This document shows positions 51,401 to 64,000 of a stretch of DNA of 64,000 nt, piece after piece. The notes beneath the pieces are model-generated. The model was not told where the DNA came from and ran no database searches. It saw only the letters and a list, made by a program, of their open reading frames with translations. A program made the position numbers and the translations under genes. Source of the stretch: Adenanthera pavonina (taxonomy: Eukaryota > Streptophyta > Magnoliopsida > Fabales > Fabaceae); the NCBI GenBank assembly GCA_026686845.1, contig JAIVEN010000023.1, positions 14,278,001 through 14,342,000 on the forward strand, given 5' to 3'. Each line of letters begins with the position of its first letter. The first letter of the stretch is position 1.

Positions 51401-54280
51401 CGAAAGTCAATCAATTTTCAATTTTAGCAAACAACCAATACATGAGATCCAGATAGCTTACAGTTCCCTCAAATTTGGGAGGTTCACCAAAGAGGAAGGG
51501 ATCTCACCCGTCAACTGATTGTTCTCAAGATGACTGCAAGAGTCAGAGGTTGTAGTTAGCCAAATATACACAAAGAACCAACAATAGAAGATGACTTTAG
51601 AAATTACATAATCTTCAAGTCCATGCATCCTGTAAAATCGGGTATTGATCCAGTCAACATATTTCCATCAAGCCAACTGAGTACATGAATTAAATCATGT
51701 TAGCATCATAATATACGTTTGATAGAACCAAACATGAAAACAAGTAGACTCCTTCCAGCAAAATTAAAAAGCAAGATGAAACTTACAATTCAACCAGACC
51801 AGTCAATTTGGTGATGCCTGAAGGAATATTGCCAGTCAAGTTTTTAGCAGACAACAAACTGCCACAACCAGGAGCACAAAGCAAGTGCTATGAGATCAGC
51901 TGAACTTCTCTTTTGATACAAGTAATGTAACACATTAGAAGCAAGACTAGATAGTTGTTTTTTCCTTTTTGGGTCCAGAGGTGGTCAAGAAAAACAAATT
52001 GACAGACAGACAATTTAAAAAAAAAAATTTACATTGAAACTATTCTTGGTTGTGGATCTGAGCTACAGTGGACCCATGACCAAGGAACAGGCAGACATGG
52101 ATCACCTCCTTCTTGTGCCCAGTCTGCTGACGAGTAATGTGAAAGTACGTCAGAAATAGCTGTTCCTGCAGATCATTCAATTGAAGCATTAAAAAAACTC
52201 CGAAAGTTCATATAAGGTTTCACTGTTTACACTTGACATTGAAATAGGTATACTTATTAAATGGTTACTGTAGACCGTTGCAAGTCAGCAGAACAACCCT
52301 CCATAGTGTCAGAATAGTGTCCAAATTAGGGGACTTACCATCTGGCGTGCCATCGTTTTTCTCTAGATACTTATTTATCTCCAAAGCATTCAGAAGAGGA
52401 CCCCTGGAAGAATCAGATGTCTTGCCAAATCTAAAGGATAGCACAAAGGGTAGGGATAAATTGGTAAATCCTGGTTCATAGAGGCGATATTTTCCTTGAG
52501 CATTTTCTTCAATATTAACAACAGCCTTGCTTATATCAGGCTGGCCTGGAAGAACTAGCCTGAATTTTCTGGATTCATCTGAACCCAAATCTTCAATCTC
52601 AGCAAAATAGGTGAATGCCCAACCAGCTCCTGGAAAACCTTCCAAGTTCATCCGGTAAGTTAGAGATCCATTTGTGCCAACTACAGCTGTCTGCATCACA
52701 TTCACTGGTGGCATTTCATCATTGTTAACATCAATTGGTAACTTGGTAGAAATTTTCTCGGTTCCAGCAGCAACATCAACAAGATAATTTGCTTTCTTGA
52801 CAGAATCTGACTCCCAAATTCTATCAAAAGGGTCATCAGGATACCTGATGAGGAAAAAATACAAAATTCTAATGTAAGAAAAGTAATTGCCTCAAAACCA
52901 CGAGTGCTGACACTAAAACTACAAGTGTGCGCGTCTAGAAACATAATCTACTAATTATTTATCGGTTTTGAGGACAATTACGAAATTTTTGTCTAGATAA
53001 TACAACAAAATATACATTACAGATGTCTATGTGCTTGTACACGCACTAACTAAAGAAAATGTAATGAGAAGGCTACAAAGCAACAGATAGGAATTAGGGA
53101 GATTTAAAGCACCTGATTGGAGCATCACTCTCTGCACCAAAATTTATCCTTGCAGAGACACTGAGGTAAAATTGTTCTTCATACTGCGTATAATAGACTG
53201 AACCATTGAATTGCCGGAGTTCAAGTGTAGATATGAATGGTTGCCCGGTTGTTGCATTTGATAAACATACATCTACTGTAGAACTTGTAGCCAAAAATAT
53301 CAGCTCTCGCATCTCTATAGTATTAGCATCAGATATAACAATTGTACACCAATGAGTCGCCCCAAATGAAAGGTCAAACTTTGGATAGACATTGTTATTA
53401 TCGAAGTTCCCATACAAGAATGTCGCCCTCAGTAGGTACCTTGTCCTACTGACAACATTAAGCGCGTAGCAGTATTTTCGAGAATCGGCAGGAAAGTGTC
53501 GCAGTGTTGTGTACTGCTGCCGGGTCTCATTTGCAACCGATATAGTGCTTGTTTCCCCATATGAAAGTTTGTCATCAGGAGTCCAATGAAGACCAAGTTC
53601 ATCAGTGAAATTTTCTTTGCCTCCGCAGTCCAAACTAACAAAACCTGCTTAACATGACAAATACTGTTAAGTGCAGAAGAAGTGAATTAATTGCAAACTC
53701 CAGTATGCAAGTTTCGATAAGGATATAATCACGAATCGCAATGAATCACTTTCGAAAATTACATATATAAGGCTGGATCTTAATCCTGTTTTATTTTGCA
53801 ACAAGCGCTCCACTGAAAATTACAGCTGGGTGAGAAACAGGATACTAAATGGATTCATTTCCACCACGAGATTCAAAGGATACATAAAAAGCTCTAAAAG
53901 AAAAGTAAATCATTAAGGAGTTCTTTAATTTCACTCTGACTCCGAAAGTAACCCTAGGGGCTCGTACATACAAGAGATTAATATAAAATCAAGATGCATA
54001 TACAAACAAAAACATAACCAATCAGAATGCCGGAGAGCAGAGCATGGTAGAACAGCTACAGCTAAACTTAAACTATCATTTTCTGTACAAATATTGATCG
54101 TAGAGTGAAAAGCCTTCAATCTTGAGAGAGCCCAAATAATAAGAACAATTAGTGGGTATGAAAGAGCAAAACAGAGATTGCGCGGAGAGGGAAGGTACCT
54201 GAATTTTGAGCAGAGGAAAAGCGAGAGAGGAGTAATAGTATGAAAGAGAGAGGGAATAAGAGCAGAAGCCTACTCTCCAT
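48488..54280 (-). CDS. Malectin-like/LRR receptor-like serine/threonine kinase (At1g67720 type)
   Basis: A plasma-membrane receptor kinase; the ligand is unknown. Coding exons: 54199-54280, 53113-53644, 52339-52844, 52033-52165, 51787-51858, 51608-51676, 51462-51533, 51184-51252, 50493-50653, 50171-50412, 49671-49797, 49535-49603, 49218-49404, 48902-49037, 48488-48823. Frame holds throughout, giving 930 residues, the length of Arabidopsis At1g67720. The order is signal peptide (1-24), malectin-like domain (about 28-380), LRRs encoded by a run of 69-72-nt exons, a membrane span (VIIGSSIGAAALLTATIASC) and a kinase. The kinase has a Gly-rich loop (IGCGGFG, with Cys where relatives have Ser), Lys in IAVKVL, HRDLK, DFG and GTVGYLDPE, so it looks active and of the RD class. 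The donor of exon 9 (50493) is the least certain. An in-frame ATG at 54349 is an alternative but would bury the signal peptide. Confidence 0.94.
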
Positions 54281-54399
54281 TTCTACTTCGGAAAGCTTCA
54301 CTAAGAATATCAGGCCATAAAAATGGCGGAAAGGCAAGGAACCCGACACAGAAAGCTACTCTCCCTCACTCACTCACTATGTAGCAAAATAAAGTGGAA

Positions 54400-55035
54400 A
54401 AGCAGGGACACAGGCATCACAATCAAGCACCAATATACCTAATCTTCGAGTATTTGAAAAATTTTCAGAGTGATAATAAAATATAAAGCAGTTTTAAAGA
54501 AAAAAGAACTCGGAGAGTTGAGACCCCACGAGGCTGATGGGGAAATAGCAGGAGAGGTTTCTGGGACAGGGCAATCCTTGTGTGAAGCGCTATTTGGGGC
54601 CCACATAAAGCGAGCCTGGCAGAGATTGGCCAAAGTCTAATCCACGCCGCTCGAATGTTGTAAGAGTCAGACCGTGTATTGAATTGGAAAAGATGCAGAT
54701 TTAAGCTTTAATAATTTAATTATAATTTAATCAGATCAGATTGATAATAATTCAAATAATATATTTAGAATAAATAGTATAAATTTAAATAAATTTTATA
54801 ATTTAATTAAAATTTCAAACTAAATAATATTAAATTATTAATATATTATTTATCACAAATAAATCATTAATAAATTTTATAATTAAATAAGCTAATATTT
54901 ATTTATAATCACATTTTTTATCTAATAATAAAAAATAACCAATATTTAAATTCATCAAATGATTAAAAATATCTAGTTAAATTTAAAATTCAAAATAATA
55001 AATATAATAATAATTAAATTAAATTAAAAAATCAT
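54400..55035. other. Upstream region of the receptor kinase, then AT-rich DNA
   Basis: Beyond the leader the sequence becomes very AT-rich from about 54,690. No gene was recognised. Confidence 0.4.
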
Positions 55036-55041
55036 ACCATT

Positions 55042-55515
55042 GTAAGTTAGTTAGCTAGCTTAAATGATAAAAGAAAAGAGGAGTGTGGATAATAAAAAAA
55101 GTTTTTATTCAAAATTAACTCTGACTCAATGCATATAATTGAAATTGTGAACAATTTTAAAATCATTTGAATTTTAATAAACAAATTAATCATTTAAAAA
55201 TAAGTTAATAATCAGATTAATAGTAAATACTAAATTAACCATATTCATTTGGGTCTAGAGCTCTTTAATGTGGAGTTATAAGTTAGTTAGTTAATTTAAA
55301 TGATAAAGGAAAAGAGGAGTATGGATAATAAAAGAATGTTTTTATTCAAAATTAACCCTCACTCGATGCACAAAAATAGAATTGTGAATAATTTTAAAAT
55401 CATTTGAATTATAATAAACAAATTAATCATTTTAAAATAAATTAATAATCATATTAATAGTAAATACTAAATTAACCATACTCATCTAAGTCTAGAGCTC
55501 TCTTAATGTGGTGCT
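55042..55515. repeat. 237-bp tandem duplication
   Basis: Two direct units lie head to tail. Landmarks recur at a constant offset of 237 bp: TAAGTTAGTTAG at 55042 and 55279, and GTCTAGAG at 55253 and 55490. Identity is high but with scattered differences, so the duplication is not very recent. No coding potential. Confidence 0.85.
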
Positions 55516-58500
55516 GCACTTAAGAATTGAACTCATGACTTTATCCAAATATTTATAGTCCACTTACAAAGTGTATCAAGCTATTGGATTACTCATTTAT
55601 ATAGTATATTGATACATTCTTTTTGACTTTTTATACAGTATATGAAATCTAAAAATTAATTGCACTATTCATAATTTATGAATAAATTAACTTGTAATAA
55701 ATGTTATCATAAATATTGATAATAAGCATTTGAAAAGTTATGTACTATCTATATCTATAACAAATTTATAAAAAGTTATACTACTCATAAATAGTAATAA
55801 TACAGCTTGCTGTATGAGATTCCTTACAATGACCAGTGCTATCTAATTGGGAAGGAAAAATATAGTATATGCTTCAATAAAAAAAATGTATTCAATCTAA
55901 AATATAAATTATATTTTAAAAAAAATTTTATTCAAAATATAAATCTTATTTAGTAATTTCTAGAGTATTAAAGATTTTTTTTCTATTTTATCCCTATCAG
56001 TAATTAAATATAAGAAAAATAACAGACTTTAAATATAATGGATTAAATAAAATTATTATTAGAAAATTATGTATTTTTTATAGATTTAATGAGTAAAACT
56101 ACATTTCTTAGTACATATACGGTTAATTAAATAGCATTTATATTTTGAACTCGATGTAGTATACTAGTTTTCCCTTTTAAAATTGATATTCCCTCTATTC
56201 TAAAATAAAAGTTTTTTTCTACTAATTGCATAAGAATGTAGTTTTACTTATTAAATTTTTTAAAAAATATATTATTTTCTAATAATACCCTAATTTAATA
56301 TATTACATTTAAAGTTTGTTAATTTCCTATATTTAATTGTAGATAAAAATAAAATAAAAAAATAAATATTTAATATCCTAAAAATTATCAAATTAAATTT
56401 ATATTTTGAATTAAAATAAACTTTTTAAATGAGACTTATATTTTGGATTAAGGAATCACTTAGGGTATGTTTGGATTGATTTATGTATAAGTAATTATAA
56501 GAATAAATGCTTATTCATAATAGATTATGAGAATAAATAATTATGTTAAAAGTGATTTATGTTTGAATATTTTTACCTCATAAGTGATTTTAAAAAAATA
56601 AATGTGTTTAGATTTTGGGATTTAAGTGATTATGGGGTAAATAATAAAAAAATGAAATAAGTAATTATAAAAAAATAAGTAATTATTATAAATAAAAAAA
56701 ATTAATTTCTTTTGTAAGGACTTATTTAAAATATAAATACTTATTAAAAAATAACTCCTATTTAATAATTTCCGTACATAATCATTCATAATCATTTATT
56801 GATCCTATTGGTGATTATTTCATATTTCCAGATAAATGTTGTTGTTAATAAGGTTGTACGGTTCCATCCCACCATCCACACACTTTGGCCTCTTCTTACG
56901 GCACCTTTCGTACTATTTTTCTTTCCATTTCCCCTTTTTTGTTTTTCTCACCGTGAATTGTCAAAGAAATTTATGCATCAGATTAAATAATGCGCGAACA
57001 GTTTTCTCGATTTAATATATACATGACAAATATTCATAAAATTTATTTTATTGCATTATAAACGTTTAAGTTCTACAAAGTTAATCACATTTATGATATA
57101 AAAATCAATTTAGTCTTCTTCTTATCCCTCCAGATAGAATATCAAGCTGTCAATATCATAGTGATTAATGATTAATGAAGTGCATAAGCAAGTTTTGTTC
57201 GATTGAACTGTTTTGGAATAATTACAGCTAACGTGAAAGCAACCGAAGATATAGTAAGTTGTATCAAGTACTACTATTAATGTTCCTTCTTTTTGTCTCA
57301 CTGCTTCTAAATTTGGCGTCTTTAATACGAAGACACTCTATACCATTTGAGAACTAGACCTTCTGCCATGTATGTAACACTCAAGTCACAAAATATGCCA
57401 AACAAAAGCGTAATTATATTTTAATTTGTTTTGTTTATATGGGTGATGATAAAACAAAAACACAGCAGGGATCGGAATCCCACCTGACTTTCTATCAGGT
57501 TGGTGAATGATGAGCATTGTAAAAAGCATGATCGGGCAGTGGGTAGGAAAAACAAAGCGAAATAAAAAGAATCAGTTTGACAACTTTAAAAAAGACGGCA
57601 GAATAATCAATGGCACTTTTAAGGCCTACACTTTTTATCCCGTCAGCTTTTGGACTTTGAATTGAATGGCTTTACTTCACAGTTTCGAGTTAGCCATTGT
57701 GCCCAAAAATAAATACATTACAGGTTGGCATCGTGGTGCGTATGCACGTATGCATTTGCCACTTACTTTTGGGTTTCAGACAGCATCCTAGTTGATCCAA
57801 TCAACATTAAATTAAACTACTAGTACATTTTCTGTATAGTAGTGGAGCTTTCTTAAGCTCTAAGAATACAGAAATCTAGAAGCAGGGCGGACTGATGTGC
57901 ATGAACATGGGAGCAGTTACCCACAAGACAAAAATGCATTTCTTACATTCAAGGGAAAAAGTACCTTTAGTTACCCCCGAAAACTTATTTGCCTCCCTAA
58001 AAATTTCACTTGCCCTCTTAAGAATTTCATTTGTCCCAATTTAATTTTTTAAGATCTCATGCATATGTATTTAAAAATATAATTTTCTATTATATTGATT
58101 ATAAACATAAATTTTACAAAAAATGCAATAAAAATATTTTTAAATTTCTCAAATAAAATTTTCTTTGTTTTCTAATCAACAATAACAATACATTCTTCAA
58201 TTGTCACTCTTTCTTAAATAAACTTAATATCTTTTCTTATTTCTTTGAACATAATTTCAATTAATAAATAAAGTAACACTTTATAATAAAATATAAAATC
58301 TTTTTTATTGTTGTTATTAAAATAGAAGAATACATATGATTCTAATAGAAGAGCATTCTTTTTCTTTTTATGTTATTATAATTTTTATATTTTTTTATTG
58401 TTTCTTTAGTATTTAATTTTAATAAATTTTGCGTTTATAGTATTCACATGAATATATAAAATTATAGGTCTTAAAAATATTAATATTATACACTTTTTTT

Positions 58501-59500
58501 ATATTTATGAAATTCCATTTATTACTTTATAATATTGGACAGGACAGAGGGAATAGTTTAACAATTTCATTGGCATCATTTAATTAAATTTTATGAGAAA
58601 TCAGCGACTTCTACTTAATCGTATCTTCCTCCAAGTTTCCCCTCCTTTATATTCATAAAGCTTATTATGTACAGTCGAATAAGGTGGAACATTAAAGGGG
58701 CCGTCTTTTTTGGTTTTTTTACAGAACAAAAGATAAAGTTTCACGTTAGGTTTGAGAAAAGCTAATCCTTTTTCCTTGTATTGCTATAATACTTGAACAA
58801 AGATAGATAGTCGATTGTAGATCATATGCATTATAGAACATTTCCTCATAGACTCGATTGACTTTCTTTTCTTCTTCTTCTTCTTTTTTATTTTTTATTC
58901 TAATTTTTTTGTGCCAAGGTTACTCGATTTGATTATTTATGAAACAAGGGTATCTGCAACGTAATTTATACACGTACGTTGCAAGAGATTCTTGCAAACA
59001 AATTAAAAATTAAATAGAGATGAGAAACATGAAAAAAGATAAGACATAACGGAGTGTCTACTACTCAGTTTAGCAGCTCGAATTCATTGTATACTTATAT
59101 TCCTTACTAATATATTTCTATTTTTCCTCTTATAATTCACTGGTTGACTTGTCGAAATAGAGAATTAACCTGCTTCCAAATGTATGCAATTTAAAATTTT
59201 CGAACAGTAAACTCCGGATGTCATCCGTATTAGCAAGTTTGGCAAATCAAACTCCTGTATAGGCTCACATCCTCAATTCAACTATTGTCTATTGAGCCAA
59301 ACCAGAAGAAACTAAAAAAAGTTCATTTAACACATGCCAATAATTGCAAGGAGATAATAGTTTCATTCCATATTTCCATTACAATTTACAAAGTGATATA
59401 GGAGTACACACTATTCAATATTTCATAGAAACAAAGCATAAGAACCATCACTCTAGACTGGACTAGTGCGAGCAGAAACAACACGTCTCTAATCGATTTT
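55516..59500. other. AT-rich intergenic DNA between the receptor kinase and APX
   Basis: About 4 kb without a supported gene. TTAGGGTATGTTTGGATTGA near 56460 resembles the end of a MITE, but I could not find its partner end. Short open frames here lack domains. The portion just below 59502 holds the APX 3' untranslated region. Confidence 0.45.
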
Positions 59501-59501
59501 C

Positions 59502-62171
59502 TTAGTCTGTATCCGCAAATCTGATAAAGGCCAAAGATGAAATCAATTGTCAAATTCAACACTAAAAGTTTAAAACACGATTGAAAAATTGAGAGGTATA
59601 TTTCTCACTCACCCAAGTTCTGAGAGCTTCAGGTGAGCTTCAGCATAGTCCGCAAAGAATGCGTCCTCGTCCTGGATCAAAATTTGTGAACACACACTCA
59701 GTTTTCAAACTAGATTGTTCATCCAACCATATAACAACCCATTTTAGGAGAAGACAGGGCTGTGAGTAAATGCAAATACTCACGGCAGCATATTTTTCAA
59801 CAAGAGGACGAAACACTGGATCATTTAGAAGAGCCTTGTCTGATGGTAGCTGGATCAAACCTTCTTTCTCTCCACTGAGAAGTTCCCTGTTTATATAAAA
59901 AAATCACAATCAGAAAATTAGCTGGTCAGTTCATTCTCTCTTTACTTCATAACTCTGCCGGTATTATTTTAATTTATTAATTATTAACTTAATTGTTTTA
60001 GCAAATCAGCTCCATTTAATTAGTCACATGCGTCACAAACGATAAGGGCAGGCGCAGTACACTTCCTGGTGCTATTTTCCTTTTCCGTTAAAGTGTGTAT
60101 ATTATTGCTCATTATTTAATACATAGCAGAAGATTCCAGAAACAAACACCTTGACATATATAATTCATGTCAAAGAAATTCAATTTGACTATACACCTTA
60201 CTATAGTAACGCCAAGGCCAAAAATAAAAGAGGTTCCTTACTTGAAATAAGAGTTGTCAAAAAAGAGAGGGTTCTGTGTCCAAGGTCCCTCAAATCCAGA
60301 GCGTTCTTCGTGGCATCTTCCCTGCATTATGGTTACAACACACACAACTCGTTTGCTATATCACAACTATATGTGCTTTAACCGTTAATTAAATAAGTAA
60401 CAGTCCGCCAAAGAAGCCAGTTAAGAAACTCCTTTTTTCAGATCATACCAGTGTGTGGCCACCGGATAAGGCAACTATATCTTTGTCAGAAAGACCCATG
60501 TGGCCAAAAATATCCCTTAAATGATCTGATCCTGTAATGACAATGGTTTATAAATATTTAATAGGTTAACGAGAAACTTAATGGATTTTAATGTTTCTGA
60601 ATTATACTAAGTAACCTTTAGTGGCATCTGGCAAGCGACCTTCTGGAGGTGGTTCAGTTTTGTCCTGTGGACAAAAAATAACTTGTAAATTATCTTTAAA
60701 AGTAGAGGAGAGTATCATTTTTCAGATCATATACCCCATAGAGTAATAAAAAAAGTATACACTGCCCTGTATCATTGTATTGGCTGCCCATTTCAGAGGA
60801 AAAGAATCTTAGTAATTAAAACTTCAAAATACCAGGACGCGGTGTTGTTTAAGAAACTTTATACTGAACTAATAATGGAAGCACAAATTAACCAGAGTAG
60901 GATTCTCGTCAGCAGTATAAAGCATTACAGGTACGAGTTTCAGGATGAAGAGAAGAGTTGTGGTTCACTTCACACTACTGAATTCTCATCCAAGGGAAGG
61001 GCATTTGTTTCATAAGGAATAAACTAAAGTTCTCCATATGACTTATGATAAGGTTCTTCAATAAAAACATCATGCATACATATATTTTTTTTAAAGAAAA
61101 AATCTAAACATATAATGCTGAAATGTAAAATTTATATGTTTGTCTCCAAAATCCCCCGATATTATTATTGGAAAACCCATGGATGCTAATGCAATCAAAT
61201 GTTTATTCCCGTGAATGCCGGGTTAGTTGTTATAGTTATTCTAATTTCTGAAACATAACCTTTACAACTCATGCCCTAAGTGATAAACTTAAAGAAGAAA
61301 AGCTGTGATCCTAACTACTAACGGGACTATGAAAATAAATCACTGATGAAATTTAATAGCATCGGTGATGTAATCTAACCACACACAAATGACAAATGAA
61401 GCAGTTTGATAAAATCTGTTACCATACTTTAATGGCATTAATTCAACGTGGAGATCTTACCAACGGAAGAGACAGTAAAAAATTTAGTTCGAAAAGGCAC
61501 CATAGAAACAACATCTAACATCAAAATAACTCAATCATTCATAATATGTCAACATACAGGAGCAAATCAAAATAGGAATGAGGGTCACTAACTGTTCTTC
61601 CGGGGTGGAAGGGAATCGCGGGTCCTCCTGTAACTTCTACAGCCACAACTCCAGCCAACTTCAGTACGAAAAATACGTACGAAAAATACAATTATAAGTC
61701 ATTTATAAGGTAAGATCAAATTCGAAAGAAATCAACAAATAGCAGTTGTTTAACTGCTTGAGAAATATATATATATATATATATACCTGATACAAGTCAG
61801 CGTACGATATTATTGGAAACTGCTCCTTGATCGGTTCCAGAAGCCTGACCGCAATGTCAAGACCATTGTTTGCTCCATGGGCGAGCTCTGCTGGGTGCCT
61901 TATAGTGCCAAATGGTCCTCCTGTTTTCGTCTTCACATCGAAGGTACCAGCTGAGTGCCATCTGTATCACAAATAGACGGTGGGTGGGTTGCAACCCCTT
62001 AAAATTGAATATTATATGTATTTCACGCACACAACTAATAGAGAATTCATACGCCAATCGAAGCATAATGGGAGCACAATGCTTCTCTTGAATGAACCCT
62101 CTGAGCTTCTTCTTGCACTTCTCAATAGCTTTCTGATACTCCTCGCTAACAACTGGGTAACTCTTCCCCAT
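59502..62171 (-). CDS. APX1: Cytosolic L-ascorbate peroxidase
   Basis: A haem peroxidase that reduces H2O2 with ascorbate in the ascorbate-glutathione cycle. Coding exons: 62053-62171, 61787-61961, 61593-61658, 60616-60664, 60449-60531, 60242-60321, 59784-59886, 59613-59671, 59502-59520; 250 residues, the standard length. Catalytic residues are intact: Arg38, Trp41 and distal His42 (LRLAWHSAGT), proximal His162 (ALSGGHTLGRCH), Trp178 and Asp207. Lys30 and Arg171 for ascorbate are present. Numbers after about 145 are one lower than in pea APX because the loop FGHMGLSD is one residue shorter. No transit peptide, membrane tail or peroxisomal signal is present, and the end (ELGFADTD) is of the cytosolic type. 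A leader intron at 62192-62434 fits the Arabidopsis APX1 layout. APX1 versus APX2 cannot be separated here. Confidence 0.95.
61765..61786. repeat. (TA)n microsatellite at the donor of APX coding intron 2
   Basis: The intron begins GTATATATAT on the - strand directly at the exon edge (61786), so the dinucleotide run forms part of the 5' splice site. Confidence 0.85.
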
Positions 62172-62540
62172 GGTAACGGTAGATTCTAAAGCTACAGCAC
62201 ATAAATAAGTGAATGAGCAAAAGATCAAACGAAAATTTCAACAGGATCAAAATAACATGATAGTATGGAGCTATAAAGTCTAAAAATAAGAAAACAACTC
62301 GCCTCATCGTTAATCGGATTGTATTTTCTCGGCAACCAAACCATATAGCGCAGTGAAGGAAAACGATCAAAGCTCGAAAAATAACAAATATTAAAAATTC
62401 AAGGAAAAATGACGGTGTAAGGAGTATAACTGACCTTGGGATTCACCCAAACACAGAGCAATAGTGCACGAACGAGGCAATGAGCAAGATTTGGGCATGA
62501 AAAGGACCAAATAAATACAGGCAGTGTCCGGGGTCCGCTT

Positions 62541-62548
62541 GAAGATTC
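62541..62548 (-). promoter_or_regulatory. Heat-shock-element-like inverted unit near the APX promoter
   Basis: GAAGATTC is the paired nGAAnnTTCn unit of a heat shock element and lies about 105 bp upstream of the leader-intron donor. APX1 promoters in other plants carry functional heat shock elements. Only two clear units are present (a third is weak), so this is suggestive only; it could also fall inside the leader. Confidence 0.3.
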
Positions 62549-62849
62549 TAGCGTTTGTTTAGGAAGGTTGAATCTGGCCGTTGCTCTACACCGAACGGCC
62601 AGGATGATCGCATGCCGTGGCCTCAAGCTGGTGGCTGCCTGGCTGGTACTTCGTCTTGGGACGCAATAAGAATAGTAAAATGTACAACGAACAAGCAAAC
62701 GCCACGAACCATATTGGGCAAATGGCAGGAACCATGCTGCCACGGTAGGTCTAGTACGTGCTTCGTGCTTTCCACAAATAGAAAATAATGTCTGGGGGTC
62801 CATCTTCTCTTAAATGTTGATGGATAGAATTGACATTCCATCCCTGGCA

Positions 62850-64000
62850 TTGTTAGATTTTTTTTTTTGGAAATACTTGTATAGAAAAAAATTTATAAAT
62901 AAATAGTATTAATTAGAAATTTAATTCTACTCAAATTGAAAATTTATTTTACAGGATTATTAAAATTTTAAATCAGGTTTTTGTAAAAAAATATTTTCAG
63001 TTGGATACTAAATTATCTTTTTTTCTTTTCTTTTTTTACTTACATATTAATTAATAAAATTATGAAATAATTTAGATTATACAAAATTTTAATAATAATT
63101 TATTAAAATATTTTTATTTAAATACTATAAAAGATAACTTGTACTCTACTTATTACTATTTTTAATAAAGAATTAAACAATAAAAGAAGTAATATAAAAT
63201 GTCAATACATTTAAAAAACTTTTAAAAATAATAATTAAAATGGGACTATGCACTCAATTTTTATCAAAAATAAATAAAAATGGATAAATGGAGCCATTAC
63301 CAAAATTTTAACTAACATTTTGAAGAGAAATTTTGGAAAACTTAAAATGTAGAAAATGATGGTTTACGAATTATGAACAAAAAAGTTAAGTTTAGGAGTT
63401 AGTTATGTGAAAAATGTGTTAGGCACATTATGCCACTCATATGAGAAAAAACGGTTAACCTAATGTATTGTGCTATATTAATAAGGCTTTAATGATTATT
63501 TTTATTATCTTTGTTAATTATATGTGATTATTGAACCTAAAAAAAGTAAAAAATATTATATTTTCATGAAGGCGGACAGCCTAACTACCCTTAAAAGGAA
63601 TCAAAGTCTATATAATTCGAAGTAGAAAAAAGTGTCTGATTTGCATCTTTTAAATAAAAAATTTATAATTAGTTGATGTCTTTTAGTTTTATAAAATAAA
63701 TGAGTTATTCTTGATTATTTTATTTTGTTTTATTTTGAAAAAAGAGACTTTATTATTATTTGTAGAAAGAAGATTTTATGAAAACTTTTATCATATCATT
63801 GTTGTTTTACTTGAAATATAAAAGAGATATCTCTAAATATTTTCTATTTTAGATTAATTTTAGAAAATATTTTAACTACATTAGTTTTTACAGTAAAAAT
63901 TAGTATTACTCATAATTTTTTAAATAAAGGGTGAAAATTAGTATAACATGTTAAATGCATATAAGAATCATTGGTGTCCCTTATAACAAACTCTAAAGGG
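62850..64000. other. AT-rich intergenic DNA, no gene seen
   Basis: Very AT-rich to the window end. No open frames of note, terminal repeats or RNA genes were recognised. Confidence 0.6.

Noticed and set aside
54281..54349. Upstream in-frame ATG for the receptor kinase
   Set aside because: Starting there would bury the signal peptide; the ATG at 54280 gives a normal secretory start and the family length.
56460..56830. MITE starting TTAGGGTATGTTTGGATTGA
   Set aside because: The left edge looks right but I could not find a matching inverted end or target duplication.
62399..62803. 134-residue frame on the - strand upstream of APX
   Set aside because: It covers the probable APX promoter and leader, has no domain and overlaps the leader-intron donor.
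1..64000. CRISPR arrays, prokaryotic operons, phage or organelle insertions
   Set aside because: No regularly spaced repeats, no ribosome-binding-site-led gene runs and no chloroplast or mitochondrial genes were recognised.

Overview
The window is nuclear DNA from a flowering plant, most likely a woody or herbaceous eudicot. The sequence shows AT-rich intergenic DNA, introns with plant-type GT...AG borders, L1-type LINEs with plant RNase H tails, CACTA and MULE elements, Tourist-like MITEs and five recognisable plant genes. I cannot name the species from sequence alone. I see no CRISPR, operon, phage or other prokaryotic feature.

Layout. 1-3,150 is AT-rich with no supported gene. 3,150-9,900 is a 5'-truncated LINE (+ strand) split by two later insertions: a 2.04-kb CACTA-type element (3467-5506, AAG target duplication) and a 2.55-kb TG...CA solo-LTR-like block (6106-8658). 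10,790-12,310 is a non-autonomous MULE with long inverted ends. 13,067-19,208 is a near full-length but dead LINE on the - strand. Its catalytic FADD segment is deleted, and it carries a Tourist-like MITE. 20.4-62.5 kb is a gene island in which all five genes are on the - strand. These are a PWWP-domain protein (20,421-22,907), the HECT ubiquitin ligase UPL4 (26,300-34,566, 17 coding exons), an NF-YB subunit of the CCAAT-binding factor (43,095-46,002), a malectin-like/LRR receptor kinase of the At1g67720 type (48,488-54,280, 15 coding exons) and cytosolic ascorbate peroxidase (59,502-62,171, 9 coding exons). MITEs, a tiny LINE insertion, an inverted pair of a dispersed repeat and a 237-bp tandem duplication fill the spaces. 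62.85-64 kb is AT-rich with nothing supported.

The genes are not a pathway. They cover chromatin reading, protein turnover, transcription, receptor signalling and peroxide detoxification, and look like ordinary gene neighbours. Four of the five (PWWP, UPL4, NF-YB, APX) appear to have an intron in the 5' leader. For the four multi-exon genes I chained splice sites by eye; every junction keeps frame and the predicted lengths (about 1558, 174, 930 and 250 aa) fit the families. I found no convincing previously undescribed system. The observations most worth a second look are the nested insertions whose removal rejoins the LINE reading frame, a 6-nt micro-exon in NF-YB, a possible old segmental duplication flanking the PWWP gene and broken by LINE 2, a U2 snRNA-like fragment, and an unidentified degenerate coding stretch near 37.6-38.3 kb.
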